From positions 3,058-67,057 of the forward strand of contig DATEAT010000052.1 of assembly GCA_035288225.1 (NCBI GenBank): a DNA stretch of 64,000 nt, written 5' to 3'. The notes beneath the pieces are model-generated. The model searched no databases. It saw nothing but the letters and a program-made list of their open reading frames with translations, and had not been told where the DNA came from. Below are positions 1 through 9,511 of this stretch, one piece after another. Source of the stretch: RBG-16-64-43 sp035288225. Lineage in GTDB: Bacteria; Chloroflexota; Anaerolineae; Anaerolineales; RBG-16-64-43. Position 1 is the stretch's first letter. Every line of letters starts with the position of its first letter. Position numbers and translations under genes: made by a program.

Positions 1-273
1 ATACATGTATAGCGCGCCAAAAACGAAGTTAGCCAGGGCGATGGCTATCACCGCGACGTAGGCATAACGCTGCAGACCATACGGATGAAGGGCGCTCAAC
101 ATCTCCCCGGAGGCGTAGAAGTAGGAGGTAAAGTAGTCGACGCCAAAGAGCGCGACGGCCGCCAGCAACCCAACCTGCCCCGCACCGTGGACGTGCGCGT
201 CCGCTTGGCGCTCGCGGGGTGCTGCCTTCCAGGCGATGAAGAAGAATGCAATCAGTAACAATACGGAGAGCAT
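1..273 (-). CDS. APC-type amino acid permease, N-terminal part (runs off the left edge)
   Basis: The frame is open from an ATG at 273 to the window edge, giving 91 residues. The protein starts with a hydrophobic helix (MLSVLLLIAFFFIAW), then a short charged loop (RERQADAH). A segment with FGVDYFTSYFYASGEM follows, then a second strongly hydrophobic stretch ending FVFGALYMY. The GVDYFTSYFYA/GEM pattern recalls the first helices of APC-superfamily permeases annotated in Chloroflexota. The rest lies outside the window, so substrate and length cannot be judged. It points the same way as the following genes but is only 20 bases from the preceding stop. The family call is from memory of similar sequences; that it is a membrane protein is directly visible. 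Confidence 0.6.
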   Translation of the reverse strand, partial: MLSVLLLIAFFFIAWKAAPRERQADAHVHGAGQVGLLAAVALFGVDYFTSYFYASGEMLSALHPYGLQRYAYVAVIAIALANFVFGALYMY

Positions 274-292
274 GGATGTTGCCTGAGTCCTT

Positions 293-1375
293 CTAAGATC
301 GGGGGGCTGAGGTGTCGAAGGCCGCCTCGAGCAATTCGAGTTGGCTGAGGAGGTACTTGCGGGTGGATGGGCTCAGGCGTGTATCCTGCGCAATCTTGCC
401 CTGCTCCTCACGCACGGCGCGCACCACAAAGGCCGGCACGAACATGATGCGCCCGGCTGGGATGACCTCGAAGTGGAAGCGACGCATCTCGAGCTGCTGG
501 TCATCGAAGAAGGGCAAGGTCAGGCTCAGCCCGCGGTTGAGCTCGCCCGCGCCGGCGCGGTGGCGAATCGTGTCAACGACCTGGCCGGAGTGGTAGCGCG
601 CCAGAGCACGCCCCTGATTGACCAGTTGCCCGAGCATGCCGTAGCGCTTGCGCCCGTATTCTTCGTCGGCCACGATGTAGGGGGTCAATGCCACGGCCGC
701 ATGCAGCACAAACAGGTAGCGCTGCATCGAGGCCAGATGCGCCTCGGCCTCCTCCACCGAACCGACCAGCAGCCGTCCCTCATCATCGAAAGCCACCCAC
801 TGCGGCAGGAAGAAGCGCCGCGCCGCGGGCACGTACGGAACGATCAGCTGCCCGCGGCCTTCCTCCGAGCGGCCGTCCTCTACAATGGCATCGGAAGCGG
901 CGGTGATCGCGGAGTCGGGTTCCAGCTCATCGCGCACCGGCTGGGTTGGGATTTCCTCGCCCTCCAGAACGGTGTACGTGACGCGCCGGCCTTCGGGCAG
1001 GATGGCATGGATCATCTGGAATGCGCACGCAAAGCGCATCAAACGTGCCGCCGAGGCCAACCCCCGGTCGGGCGACGCCTCTAGGTCCGTCAGGTGTTGG
1101 CGCGCCGAGACTCGCAGGTCGCCGCCCAGAAGCCTCTCGCGCAGCGATCCCACCGTGTGCCGCCGGGCTCCGCCGGGCAGCACCAAGCTAGTGCCGTCGA
1201 CGACCACCCGGTCGGGCAGCGTAAAACGCACGTGCGAGCTGCCCTCGATCAGCCCGGCCGCCAACTGGTTGGCCTGGGCCTCCAGAAATCGCTGGACGAT
1301 GGCCGGCTGAGACTCGAACATCGCGCGCGTTTTCGAGTAGGTGCCCTGCAGATATTGTTCGGGATGCGGGTTCAC
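293..1375 (-). CDS. conserved protein of unknown function
   Basis: I do not recognise a family for this protein of about 360 residues. It has no signal peptide, no membrane segment and no cysteine-rich motif; it looks soluble and cytoplasmic. It is rich in Arg, Glu and Leu. Its middle holds an acidic stretch (about residues 150-175) and a hydrophobic segment around MQRYLFVLHAAVALTPYIV, followed by EEYGRKRYGMLGQL. Two GTG codons compete as start. The inner one at 1375 has AGGGGAG eight bases upstream, while the outer one at 1384 directly abuts that sequence, so I chose the inner one. It is followed within 20 bases by the permease gene at the window edge. Confidence 0.6.
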   Translation of the reverse strand: MNPHPEQYLQGTYSKTRAMFESQPAIVQRFLEAQANQLAAGLIEGSSHVRFTLPDRVVVDGTSLVLPGGARRHTVGSLRERLLGGDLRVSARQHLTDLEASPDRGLASAARLMRFACAFQMIHAILPEGRRVTYTVLEGEEIPTQPVRDELEPDSAITAASDAIVEDGRSEEGRGQLIVPYVPAARRFFLPQWVAFDDEGRLLVGSVEEAEAHLASMQRYLFVLHAAVALTPYIVADEEYGRKRYGMLGQLVNQGRALARYHSGQVVDTIRHRAGAGELNRGLSLTLPFFDDQQLEMRRFHFEVIPAGRIMFVPAFVVRAVREEQGKIAQDTRLSPSTRKYLLSQLELLEAAFDTSAPRS

Positions 1376-1508
1376 GCCTGCCACTCCCCTGGGTACATGT
1401 CGGTGGGCGGCGAAAGTCGCCGCCAGGCAATCGCAGGGCCGGGAACGGCGCCCGGCCCGCGTTGCAAACTGTTATTCTACTCCCAGTCTGCTCACCCCCC
1501 AATCGCGA

Positions 1509-1994
1509 TTAGGCCCCTCGCCGCGAGCGCCACTCGCGTATCTGCTGGAGGTGCTCGGCTTCGTGCTCGAAGGTGTCGCTGGCGATCCACTTCGATAGAG
1601 GCGCGCCCTCCAACCACGCTAGTTTGTCCGCCTGCTCAAACTCGGCCTGGGTCAGCGCCCGCACGCGGCGAAGTGTTTGCTTTCGCACGGCGACGAAATC
1701 CGCGCGGGCCAAATCCAGCGGGCGGCCCTTGTTCTCGGCATGCCAACGCGCATTCTTCTGATCCATTGTTTCTGCGGCATTCTCGTCCGGGGGCGGCTTG
1801 TGTCCCTCTTTGACATGAAAGAGCAGCGTCACCAATCCAGCTTCCCACAAGGTGAGATGTACCAGGAGATCGCACACAGACCACTCGCCGACCACGCCCG
1901 GCTCGAGCATAGCCTCATCCGAGAGCCCTTCAATCGCCGCCAGGAATGCCTCGCGGCTCCCCTTGAGCGTCTTCAGGATTTCGGTCTTCTTCAT
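1509..1994 (-). CDS. ClbS/DfsB-type DinB-fold protein
   Basis: A protein of 161 residues beginning MKKTEILKTLKGSREAFLAAIEGL. This opening, the central VGEWSVCDLLVHLTLWEAGLV (His in the DLLVH motif) and the C-terminal SDTFEHEAEHLQQIREW match the four-helix DinB/ClbS family, in which histidines form a metal site. ClbS-type members protect against genotoxins, but a specific role here is inference. An upstream in-frame start would add 12 residues; the ATG at 1994 is preferred because GGAGGG lies six to ten bases before it. The gene begins 18 bases after the addA stop codon and is probably co-transcribed with addBA, so a link to DNA repair is plausible but unproven. Confidence 0.75.
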   Translation of the reverse strand: MKKTEILKTLKGSREAFLAAIEGLSDEAMLEPGVVGEWSVCDLLVHLTLWEAGLVTLLFHVKEGHKPPPDENAAETMDQKNARWHAENKGRPLDLARADFVAVRKQTLRRVRALTQAEFEQADKLAWLEGAPLSKWIASDTFEHEAEHLQQIREWRSRRGA

Positions 1995-2011
1995 GCGTCC
2001 CTCCATCAGGA

Positions 2012-5000
2012 CTAGGGTCTCGGGCGCCATTCAAGGCGGCCCTGAAAGTCGAGCAAGCAGACCCGGGTCTGCACCGTGCCGCCGAGCTGGCGTTCCACAG
2101 CCTCGCGGTAGCGTGCAAGCTGGGGCAGGAAATCCGTTTGCATAAGGCGCTCGAGTTCGGATTCAGTCTCGATGCGAGTCGTCTTGAAGTCAACGACCTG
2201 CCAGGCCTGGGGTCCATCCTCGACCAGCATGTCGATGTAGCCGCTCGAGACGCCCTCGCCCTTGGAAACGCTGAAGGGCACCTCATGGTAGCGCCGCGCG
2301 CGCTCGAACGCGGCCCAGTGCGGGTCGCCACGCAGCCGCTCGAGCAGCCGCTCGACGTGCGCGATGTGCTGCCCGGCTTCGGCCTCGTCGAGCACGCCCG
2401 CTTCGCGAACCGCCGCGCCCAGCATCGCCCCAAGGCGCACGTCGCCCTGGAAGCACCCGCGGCGTATGGCCAGGTGCACCAGGTTGCCCACCAGCCTCGC
2501 GCCCTCGCGCGCGTGCGCTGCGAAGATATCCTGCCGCCGTTTGCGGGCGGCCTCCAGGAAGGGCAGTTTGTCGTCGCTGATCTCGAACTCGTGCTCGGGC
2601 ACAACCTGGTAGAGAGGCGTGAGGGCTGCCTCCTCACGCGGCAACGGGTGCACGGAGGCAGGTTGGCGCACCGGCGAGGGGAGGTCGCGCACCGTGCGCA
2701 GCGCAATCAGGCCGCCGGTGTCCGGGAGTCTGAGTACCGGTTCGGTCGCAGCGCCCGCCTCGGAGGCGCTCTCCTCCGGCAGCGCCTCAACGAGCTGCGA
2801 GAACCACGAGCTGCCGCGCTGCCCGCCTCGGTAGCCGATGACGATCAGCCGCTCCTGGGCGCGCGTAGCGCCGACGTAGAGCAGGCGCTGCTCCTCCGCC
2901 TGCTCCTCCTCGCGTTCCATAGCCTTGGCCAGCCGGTACGACACGGGTTCTTCGTCGGTACGCCGCCCCGGCCGGGCCACAACGCCCAGTTCGCGCGAAA
3001 GAATGATGCGCGCGTAGTCGTTGGGCGCCTGGCGCGAGGCGTCTGCCAGCACAACGACCGGGAACTCGAGCCCCTTCGCCTTGTGCACGGTCATCAGACG
3101 CACGGCGCCCTGAGCCTCGCTGGGCGCCTCGCCCTCGCGCGCGCCCGCGGCCTTCAGGGTTTCGATGTAGTCGAGGAAATCCTCGACGCGGGCGATGCCG
3201 CTGGCGTGCGCGTCCTGCAGCAGCTTATCGACGTTGCGCTGCAGGCGCTCGCCGGAGGGCGCCGCGCGCAATGCCGCGCCGAGGCGAGTACTGTCGAGCA
3301 AATCCTTGAGCAGCTCTGCCACCGAGATGCGGTTGGCCCTCGGCGCAAGCCGATCGAGCGCGGCCCGCGCGCGCTCGGCGCGCGGCCGATCGGTCTCCCC
3401 GAGCGCACTCAGATCGCCCCGCAGCGCGTGCTTGAAGCTCACCGGCTCGCCCTCGGCAATGGGGCGGCGCAACTGGTAGAGGGCGGCGTCGCTCAGGCCG
3501 AATGCCGGCGAGCGCAACAGCCCGGCCATCGCCAGGTCGTCCCACGGGTTGGCCACCGCCCGCAGCAAGTTGAGCAGGTCGCGGATCTCCGGGCGGTCGT
3601 AAAAGCCTCGCCCGGCGACGGTGACGAAGGGGATGCCGGCATCTTCCAGCGCGCGTTCGAAATCGGGGAAGGAGGTCGAAGCGCGGAAGAGCAGCGCCAT
3701 GTCGTCCCACGGCACGCCGGCCCGGGCCAGTTCGCTGAGCCGATGCGCCAGCACCGCGGCTGCCAACCGGCGCGATGCCTCCGCCTCGCCTCCCTCCGCG
3801 AAGATCATTTCGACGAACGGGGGACGCGTCTCGGCGCGGGGTTCAGAGCGCCTGGCCTCCAATCGTTCGTACGGAACCTGGTAGGGACGGCGAGGCAAGG
3901 CTGAACTCATGGCCGGCGCCAGCAGCCCGTTGAGCACGTCCACCAGCCCGGCGTGAGCGCGAAACGTTTCGGCAAGGTGCAACACCTCGCCGCCGGCCTT
4001 CGCGGCTGCCTGTTCGACTTCGACAAAGACCGTCACATCCGCGCCGCGGAAGCGATAGATGGACTGCTTAGCATCGCCAACGACGAACAGCCCGCCGTGC
4101 TCCTCGTCGCGCGAGCCGGAGAGCGCCTCGACGATGCGGCGCTGCCGCGCGTTCGTATCTTGGAATTCATCCACCAGTACGGCACGGATCTCGCCGCGCC
4201 AGCGCCGGCGCACGTCGTCGCGGTCGAGCAGGCGGGCGGCCCCATCTTCCAGGTCATCGAAGTCGAGCGCGTGTTTCTGCTCCCTGGCGCGCCTGTAGAA
4301 CTCGGCCGCCTTGGCGAAGAGCGCACGCAGTCCTGGGACGAGCGCGCGAAGCGAGCCCTCTGCATTTTCCAGCGCCTGGACGTCCTTGACCCGACCCAGC
4401 CAGCGCTCCACCTGCGCCTCGTAGCGATCGCGAATCAGGCGCACAAGAGGCTTCGCCTGGCCGGCCTTCCTTCCGACCGTGAGATTGAGGCATTCCTCGC
4501 GGATGCGCGCCAGGTGCCCCACGGCCTCCGTCAGGCTCGAGCGCGCGAGCGCCTCACCCATGGCATGCCATTCAGCGAGCAACAGCTGCACCTGCTCGTT
4601 CAGCTTCGGGCCAGCGTCGGCCTCCAGCCTGCCCTCTGTCTCCAGCTCCTCCAGCCGCCTGATCGCGTCGACAGCCTCTGAGCCCTCTGCGAATTCGCGC
4701 ACTCTTGCATTCAATGCATCGTCCCAGCGAGCAACGAGGTTTACTCCGTCGAACGCTTCGGCCGACTCGAGCCGAAACCCGATCAGTTTGGCCAGCCCGG
4801 CGCGCAGCTGCATGGGTGTGAATGCGCGCAACACGGGCACGAGATCGGCTTCACCCGAGGCCCAGGTCAGCGCATCCTCCACGGCCTGCGACTTCCAGGC
4901 CGCGGCCAGGCCCTCTTCGAGCACCTCGAATCCCGGGTCGACTGCGGCTTCCACCGGATGGGCGCGGATAATCTCGGCGCACAAGCTGTGAATGGTGCCG

Positions 5001-5323
5001 ATGCGGGCGGTGTCGATATCCGCCTCGATCGCCGCCCAGCGCGCGCGCTCCGTGCCCGAGCGTGCATCGCGCACCCATGCGTTCACGCGAGTGCGGATGC
5101 GATTGCGCATCTCGCGCGCGGCCTTCTCGGTGAAGGTCACAGCCACGACGGATCGTGGCGCGAGGCCCTCCTCGAGCAGCGAGAGGTAGCGCGCGGTGAG
5201 CGTGCGCGTCTTGCCCGAGCCGGCGCCGGCAATGAGCACCACATCGCGGCCGCGCGCCTCGAGCGCGCTGCGCTGCACGGGTGTCAGGTCGAACGTCTCG
5301 AGAATGGATGCGCGCTTCAGCAT
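2012..5323 (-). CDS. addA: AddA-type ATP-dependent helicase-exonuclease subunit
   Basis: A UvrD-family helicase with a C-terminal nuclease, about 1103 residues. Visible motifs are Walker A AGAGSGKT (residues 32-39), motif Ia VAVTFTEKAAREM, the Walker B box VLVDEFQDT, GDAKQSIYRFRGAD, the late helicase motif TVHKAKGLEFPVVVLAD, and LYVGATRAQERL. The C-terminal part carries a PD-(D/E)XK nuclease with VVDFKTTR. This is the AddA architecture, which resects double-strand breaks together with AddB. The ATG at 5323 (MLKRASILETFDLT) is chosen over an upstream start that would run far into addB. The addB stop lies five bases upstream, so the two subunits are translationally coupled. The length is close to the usual 1100-1250 residues. 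Confidence 0.93.
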   Translation of the reverse strand: MLKRASILETFDLTPVQRSALEARGRDVVLIAGAGSGKTRTLTARYLSLLEEGLAPRSVVAVTFTEKAAREMRNRIRTRVNAWVRDARSGTERARWAAIEADIDTARIGTIHSLCAEIIRAHPVEAAVDPGFEVLEEGLAAAWKSQAVEDALTWASGEADLVPVLRAFTPMQLRAGLAKLIGFRLESAEAFDGVNLVARWDDALNARVREFAEGSEAVDAIRRLEELETEGRLEADAGPKLNEQVQLLLAEWHAMGEALARSSLTEAVGHLARIREECLNLTVGRKAGQAKPLVRLIRDRYEAQVERWLGRVKDVQALENAEGSLRALVPGLRALFAKAAEFYRRAREQKHALDFDDLEDGAARLLDRDDVRRRWRGEIRAVLVDEFQDTNARQRRIVEALSGSRDEEHGGLFVVGDAKQSIYRFRGADVTVFVEVEQAAAKAGGEVLHLAETFRAHAGLVDVLNGLLAPAMSSALPRRPYQVPYERLEARRSEPRAETRPPFVEMIFAEGGEAEASRRLAAAVLAHRLSELARAGVPWDDMALLFRASTSFPDFERALEDAGIPFVTVAGRGFYDRPEIRDLLNLLRAVANPWDDLAMAGLLRSPAFGLSDAALYQLRRPIAEGEPVSFKHALRGDLSALGETDRPRAERARAALDRLAPRANRISVAELLKDLLDSTRLGAALRAAPSGERLQRNVDKLLQDAHASGIARVEDFLDYIETLKAAGAREGEAPSEAQGAVRLMTVHKAKGLEFPVVVLADASRQAPNDYARIILSRELGVVARPGRRTDEEPVSYRLAKAMEREEEQAEEQRLLYVGATRAQERLIVIGYRGGQRGSSWFSQLVEALPEESASEAGAATEPVLRLPDTGGLIALRTVRDLPSPVRQPASVHPLPREEAALTPLYQVVPEHEFEISDDKLPFLEAARKRRQDIFAAHAREGARLVGNLVHLAIRRGCFQGDVRLGAMLGAAVREAGVLDEAEAGQHIAHVERLLERLRGDPHWAAFERARRYHEVPFSVSKGEGVSSGYIDMLVEDGPQAWQVVDFKTTRIETESELERLMQTDFLPQLARYREAVERQLGGTVQTRVCLLDFQGRLEWRPRP

Positions 5324-5327
5324 GCGC

Positions 5328-8300
5328 TCACGCGGGCTGATAGCGCCAGCAGAACAGGCGCGCCGGGCAGTACGCCGGACACCCGCCCTCGGGCGGCCTC
5401 GGGCGGAAGTCGCCCTCGCGAATGCCGGCAACGTAATTCCCGATGTAATCGCGGACCAGGTCCGCCGCGCCGTTCACGCCGGCGTAGTGCTTGCCCGCCT
5501 CCGAAACGTAGTTGAGTGCCTCCAACTTGAGCGCGCTGGGTCCGGCCTGGCGTATCTTCCAATAAACGCCCTCGGTCAGCCGGCCCAGCTTCAGCATGCC
5601 TTCGGCCGCAAGCCCGTAAACCGTGATCTGCAGCCGGCGCCCCTCTTCAAGATCGCGCATCTCGAGCCGGCTCGACCCGGTCTTGTAGTCGATCACTCGC
5701 AGCTGGCCCAGCGCGTCCACGTCCACACGGTCGATGACCCCGTGCAACAGAATTTCGCCGGCCTCGGTCTCCAGCCGCAGCGGGTCGCCCTCCATCCCGA
5801 ACTGCGCCTCGAGCCGCGCCGGGCGATATCCGGTCGAGTATGCATGCAACGCATGCAGCGTCTGGCGCAGGTCGTCGAGCAGGCCGGCCCGTTCGGCTTC
5901 CCATAATGGGGAGCGGCGAAAACCAAGCCGCCGCGGCGCGTCGGCGAAAACTCGTTCGGCCACAGGCTCAAGTGACTCGAGGAGCAGCTCAAGGTTGGAA
6001 ACGTCCATAGCGCTTGCATAAACTTGCTCGAGGATCTCGTGCAGCATCGTCCCCAACTGCGCCGGATCGAATCCTATTTCGGGGTCGGCCAGTTCTTCGA
6101 GCGCGAGCGCCTTCTGGATAAAGAAGTGGAATTTGCAGCCGGCGTAGGTCTCGAGCCGGCCAGGGCTGAAGACGTGCCGCGGGCCGTAGGCCTTGCCCAG
6201 CACCGGCGCGAGGTCCGCCGTTTGCCCATCGAACTCGCCCTGCGCCTCGCGCGCCAGGCGCGCCTGAAGTATGCGGCGGGCATGTTGTGCTTCGCGCCAC
6301 TCGCTGCCGAGTTCCGCGTACTCTTCGGGCAGGTCGCCGCGCAGTAGCGCCTGCGCCAGGAGTTCGGAGCGCGAGGCGGCCTCGGAGAGCGGGAGGCGGC
6401 CCTCGCTGCGCACGCGATGCGGCACGACGCGCACCACCTCGCGCAGCGCGTGCCAGTAGGGCGAGGGCTCCCAGGCCTCGCCTTCCGGCGAGAGGTATGG
6501 CCGCGTGAGTAGCAAGAAGCGCTCGGCGCGCGTGACGGCCTCGTAGAAGACGGTTTGCTGATCGCTGCGCAGGCGCGGCTCGAGCCGCAGGCCGCGCTCG
6601 ATCAACTGCCCACGGTCGCTGTCGGTGAGGAACGGGTCCTCACTCAGCCGCCTGGGGAAGATGCCTTCCGCCACGCCGAGCAGGGCCACGGCCGGGAAGG
6701 GCACGCCGCGCGCCTGGGTCAGGTCCGCCACGTAGATGCGCGAACCGCGCCAAGCCTCATCGCCCTCGGGCTGGTAGGTGGCAGCACCCACCGCCTCGCG
6801 CAACTCGTCGATGAATTCGCGATAGGCCACACGCGGCGGGTTGGGCAGCGCCTTTTCGCTGAGCACGAGCGCGTCGAGCACCTGCCGCAGCGCCTCCAGC
6901 GCCGCCAGGTCCCGCTCCGAATTCTCGGGCACGGCGCGCACTTGGCGCTCGACGGCAAATCCTTCGGCGTCGTCGAGCCGCTCGAGCGCCCAGCGTGCAT
7001 GCTCGGCGAGCGCCGCCTCCGGCGCGGGGCGAAGGCGCTCGGCCAGCCGTTCGAGCGCCGCGGCCAGGCGCCGCACTTGCCCGCCGGATGGGGCGCGCAG
7101 CGGCGTATCTTCGTCATCCGCGGCTGGAGGCGGCGCGGCATCCGCGAGCAATGCCAGCCCCTCCCGCCACTGGTCGAGACCGCGTATGACCTGTGCCGCG
7201 CGGGCGGCTTCCTCGAGCGGCCAGGCGTCGTCGCGCGCCAATCCGCAACTGCCCAGATCGAAGTACGGGCTGGAGACGACGTTCAGCAGCAACCGCCGCG
7301 GCCATTCGAGCAACGGTAGTTGCAGAAGGTTCAGGATCGAGGCGATGGCCGGGTTGTGTTCGAGCACGTCGCCCTGCACGAAGCGCACCGGCAGGTCGAA
7401 CTCGCGCGCGGCCTCGCGCAGGTATGCCTGGTACGGGCGCAGGTCGGGCGCGATGATCGCGCATTCGAAGGGCTTAAGATCATCGCGCTGGAGGCGTGCC
7501 TTGATCCAGCGCAGCGCCTCGCGCGCCTCCAGCGCTTGGGTTTGCGCCTCGAGTAGCGTGACCTCCGCCCCGCCATCGACTTGCGGCGCCTCCGCCGAAA
7601 AGAGGTAACGCTCAAGATGCCCAAGCGCCTTCGGCCGTTGGCCGCCCGGCGTGAGCGTCGCGGGCGAGAGATGCAGGCGTTCGGTGAGGGTGCGGTGTGT
7701 GCGCTCGAACCGCCGGTAGGCGGCGCGACTCATATCCGGCTCGCCGCACAGCGTGATGACCAGCACGCCTACCTGCTGGCCGAGCGCGGTGAGCGCCTCG
7801 AGTTGCAGCGGGCTGAAGGAATCGAACCCGTCCACGATCAGGAGGTCAACAGAACGCAGGAGGCCGGCCTGCCGCTGGAGCGCGCGCACCGCCAGCCAGC
7901 CGGCTCCCTCGCGATCAACCCAGCTCAGGGCCTGCAACCGCTCCTGGTAGACGCGGTAGATGTCGGCCATCTCCTTCAGTCGCGGCGCGGCGTGCCCGAG
8001 CGCCGCCTGAAGCTGCTCGGGGGTCAGCATCGCCCGCTTGAATTCGGCGATGTGCTCGGCCATGGCGCGGATGAATCCCGGCGAGCGCCGGATGGGGGCG
8101 TAGTAGGGAAGGATGCCGTCGGCGTGCAGCGCATCGATCGCTGCGCGCACCATGCGCAGAACGACGGCCTCATCGGCGACCGGGATGAACTGGCCGGCGC
8201 GGGCGAGGATCTCATCGTACAGGCCGCTGAATCTGAGGACGGTAGCGCCGAGTGCGCCCCCGGACTGGGCCAGCCGGCGGCGCAAAGAGGTGGCGCTGGT

Positions 8301-8423
8301 TCGCGTGGGCACAACGACCCAGGCCGAGGCGAGCTTTTTCTTGGCCAGAAGCGATTGCACACGCTCAATGCAGGCGCGGGTTTTGCCCGAGGCGGCGGGG
8401 CCGAGCAGGTACTCGACGGACAT
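5328..8423 (-). CDS. addB: AddB-type helicase/nuclease subunit with Fe-S cysteines
   Basis: A protein of 1031 residues starting MSVEYLLGPAASGKTRACIERV, with a Walker A-like GPAASGKT. It has the inactivated helicase architecture typical of AddB. The C-terminal PD-(D/E)XK nuclease shows GVIDRVDVD and VIDYKTGSS. A lone cysteine in TYAGCKFHFF, plus three in GGCPAYCPARLFCWRY, provide the four ligands of the nuclease [4Fe-4S] staple known from AddB/AdnAB-type enzymes. It precedes addA directly. The start codon has no Shine-Dalgarno sequence. Instead a -10-like TACACT ends eight bases before the ATG, suggesting a leaderless message. Confidence 0.92.
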   Translation of the reverse strand: MSVEYLLGPAASGKTRACIERVQSLLAKKKLASAWVVVPTRTSATSLRRRLAQSGGALGATVLRFSGLYDEILARAGQFIPVADEAVVLRMVRAAIDALHADGILPYYAPIRRSPGFIRAMAEHIAEFKRAMLTPEQLQAALGHAAPRLKEMADIYRVYQERLQALSWVDREGAGWLAVRALQRQAGLLRSVDLLIVDGFDSFSPLQLEALTALGQQVGVLVITLCGEPDMSRAAYRRFERTHRTLTERLHLSPATLTPGGQRPKALGHLERYLFSAEAPQVDGGAEVTLLEAQTQALEAREALRWIKARLQRDDLKPFECAIIAPDLRPYQAYLREAAREFDLPVRFVQGDVLEHNPAIASILNLLQLPLLEWPRRLLLNVVSSPYFDLGSCGLARDDAWPLEEAARAAQVIRGLDQWREGLALLADAAPPPAADDEDTPLRAPSGGQVRRLAAALERLAERLRPAPEAALAEHARWALERLDDAEGFAVERQVRAVPENSERDLAALEALRQVLDALVLSEKALPNPPRVAYREFIDELREAVGAATYQPEGDEAWRGSRIYVADLTQARGVPFPAVALLGVAEGIFPRRLSEDPFLTDSDRGQLIERGLRLEPRLRSDQQTVFYEAVTRAERFLLLTRPYLSPEGEAWEPSPYWHALREVVRVVPHRVRSEGRLPLSEAASRSELLAQALLRGDLPEEYAELGSEWREAQHARRILQARLAREAQGEFDGQTADLAPVLGKAYGPRHVFSPGRLETYAGCKFHFFIQKALALEELADPEIGFDPAQLGTMLHEILEQVYASAMDVSNLELLLESLEPVAERVFADAPRRLGFRRSPLWEAERAGLLDDLRQTLHALHAYSTGYRPARLEAQFGMEGDPLRLETEAGEILLHGVIDRVDVDALGQLRVIDYKTGSSRLEMRDLEEGRRLQITVYGLAAEGMLKLGRLTEGVYWKIRQAGPSALKLEALNYVSEAGKHYAGVNGAADLVRDYIGNYVAGIREGDFRPRPPEGGCPAYCPARLFCWRYQPA

Positions 8424-8431
8424 CGAGGGTT

Positions 8432-8437
8432 AGTGTA
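8432..8437 (-). promoter_or_regulatory. -10-like element of a probably leaderless addB transcript
   Basis: TGCTACACT (extended -10, TGn-TACACT) ends exactly eight bases before the addB ATG, so transcription should begin at or next to the start codon. I see no clear -35 box. The same arrangement occurs before the transpeptidase gene at 26040. Confidence 0.4.
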
Positions 8438-8540
8438 GCACAGGCACTTGCGCGCCTGTCGCGCCGCGGGGCCCGCGAGCCAACGCAGCCACCCGGGCAG
8501 CATGTAACGCACGCGGGACTCGTGCGCATAGCATTCGCGC

Positions 8541-8572
8541 GCGGTCAAGCGTAAGGCGTGCTATGCCCTCTT
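8541..8572. repeat. dispersed intergenic repeat, module A copy
   Basis: Contains GTAAGGCGTGCTATGCCCTC preceded by GGTCAAGC. The same sequence recurs, in either orientation and with few changes, at 21771, 43403, 59561 and 61318, always between genes. Here it lies in the 180-base gap between addB and the one-carbon operon, without the palindromic module B seen at the other sites. Confidence 0.75.
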
Positions 8573-8605
8573 CCAGATTGGCGGTCGAGGACGACTTGCC
8601 GCGGG

Positions 8606-9511
8606 CTACACGCCCTGCAGCGTCCGGCGCCGTTCGCGCCTTGCCAGACGCTCCTCGCGCGCACCGTCGCCGGCCGGCCGCTGCGCCGCGAGCCACGACG
8701 CGCAGTTCTCGTCGTGGGCCATCATCACATCCGCTGCAAGGATCAACTTGCGCAAGTCCTCCTCCAGCGGATTAGTGATGGCACAGGTCATGCCCGCGCC
8801 GATGGCCATGGTGAGAAAGGCGCCGTTCAGCATAACCCGGTCCGGCAGGCCGAACGAGATGTTGGATGCCCCACACACGGTGTTGACCCCAAGTTCCTCG
8901 CGCAGGCGGCGCACTAAGGCAAACAGCGAGACGCCGGCGGAAGCAACCGCGCCAATGGGCATGGCCAGCGGGTCGATGAGCACATCCTCGCGCGGGATGC
9001 CGAACGCTTCCGCGCGCGCGACGATCTTCTGTGCCACGGCGAAACGCACGTGTATGTCTTCCGAGATGCCGCCCTCGTCGTTGGCCACGCCGATCACCGC
9101 CGCACCGTGTTTCTTCACCAGCGGCAGCACCGCCTCCAGGCGCTCGCTCTCGCCGGTCACCGAATTGACCAGCGGTTTGCCGCGATAGGCCGCCAACCCA
9201 GCTTCCAACGCTTTGACAACCGATGAGTCGATGGACAGCGGTACGTCGACGGCCTCCTGGATGACGCGGATGGCCTCGGCCAGGATCGCCGGTTCATCGG
9301 CCAGCGGAATGCCCGCGTTGACATCCAGCACCTGCGCCCCGGCTTGCACCTGGGCAATCGCCTCCGCGCGCACGCGCGAGAAATCGCCAGCCGCCATTTC
9401 CGCCGCCAGCCGCGCGCGGTTGGTCGGGTTGATCCGTTCACCGATGATGACGAAGGGCCGCGCAGGGCCAATGCGCACTTCGCGCGCCGGCGAACGAAGA
9501 ATGGTCTCCAT
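8606..9511 (-). CDS. pterin-binding (MtgA/AcsE-like) methyltetrahydrofolate-corrinoid methyltransferase
   Basis: A protein of 301 residues with the dihydropteroate synthase-like TIM-barrel fold. Recognisable elements are FVIIGERINPTNR near the N-terminus, QVLDVNAGIP, PLSIDSSV, NSVTGE, VLIDPLAMPIG and GASNISFGLP. These match enzymes that move a methyl group between tetrahydrofolate and a corrinoid protein (AcsE, MtgA), not true folate-biosynthesis DHPS. It is the last gene of the operon, and its ATG overlaps the metF stop (TGATG). The expected job is to take CH3 from the corrinoid protein and form methyl-THF for MetVF. Direction and exact partner are inference. The C-terminal 30 residues are Arg-rich and extend beyond the usual barrel. 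Confidence 0.85.
   Translation of the reverse strand: METILRSPAREVRIGPARPFVIIGERINPTNRARLAAEMAAGDFSRVRAEAIAQVQAGAQVLDVNAGIPLADEPAILAEAIRVIQEAVDVPLSIDSSVVKALEAGLAAYRGKPLVNSVTGESERLEAVLPLVKKHGAAVIGVANDEGGISEDIHVRFAVAQKIVARAEAFGIPREDVLIDPLAMPIGAVASAGVSLFALVRRLREELGVNTVCGASNISFGLPDRVMLNGAFLTMAIGAGMTCAITNPLEEDLRKLILAADVMMAHDENCASWLAAQRPAGDGAREERLARRERRRTLQGV

Noticed and set aside
2138..3904. Long open frame of 588 codons on the plus strand, antisense to addA
   Set aside because: A GC-rich shadow frame; the minus strand carries unambiguous helicase and nuclease motifs, while this frame has no recognisable domain.
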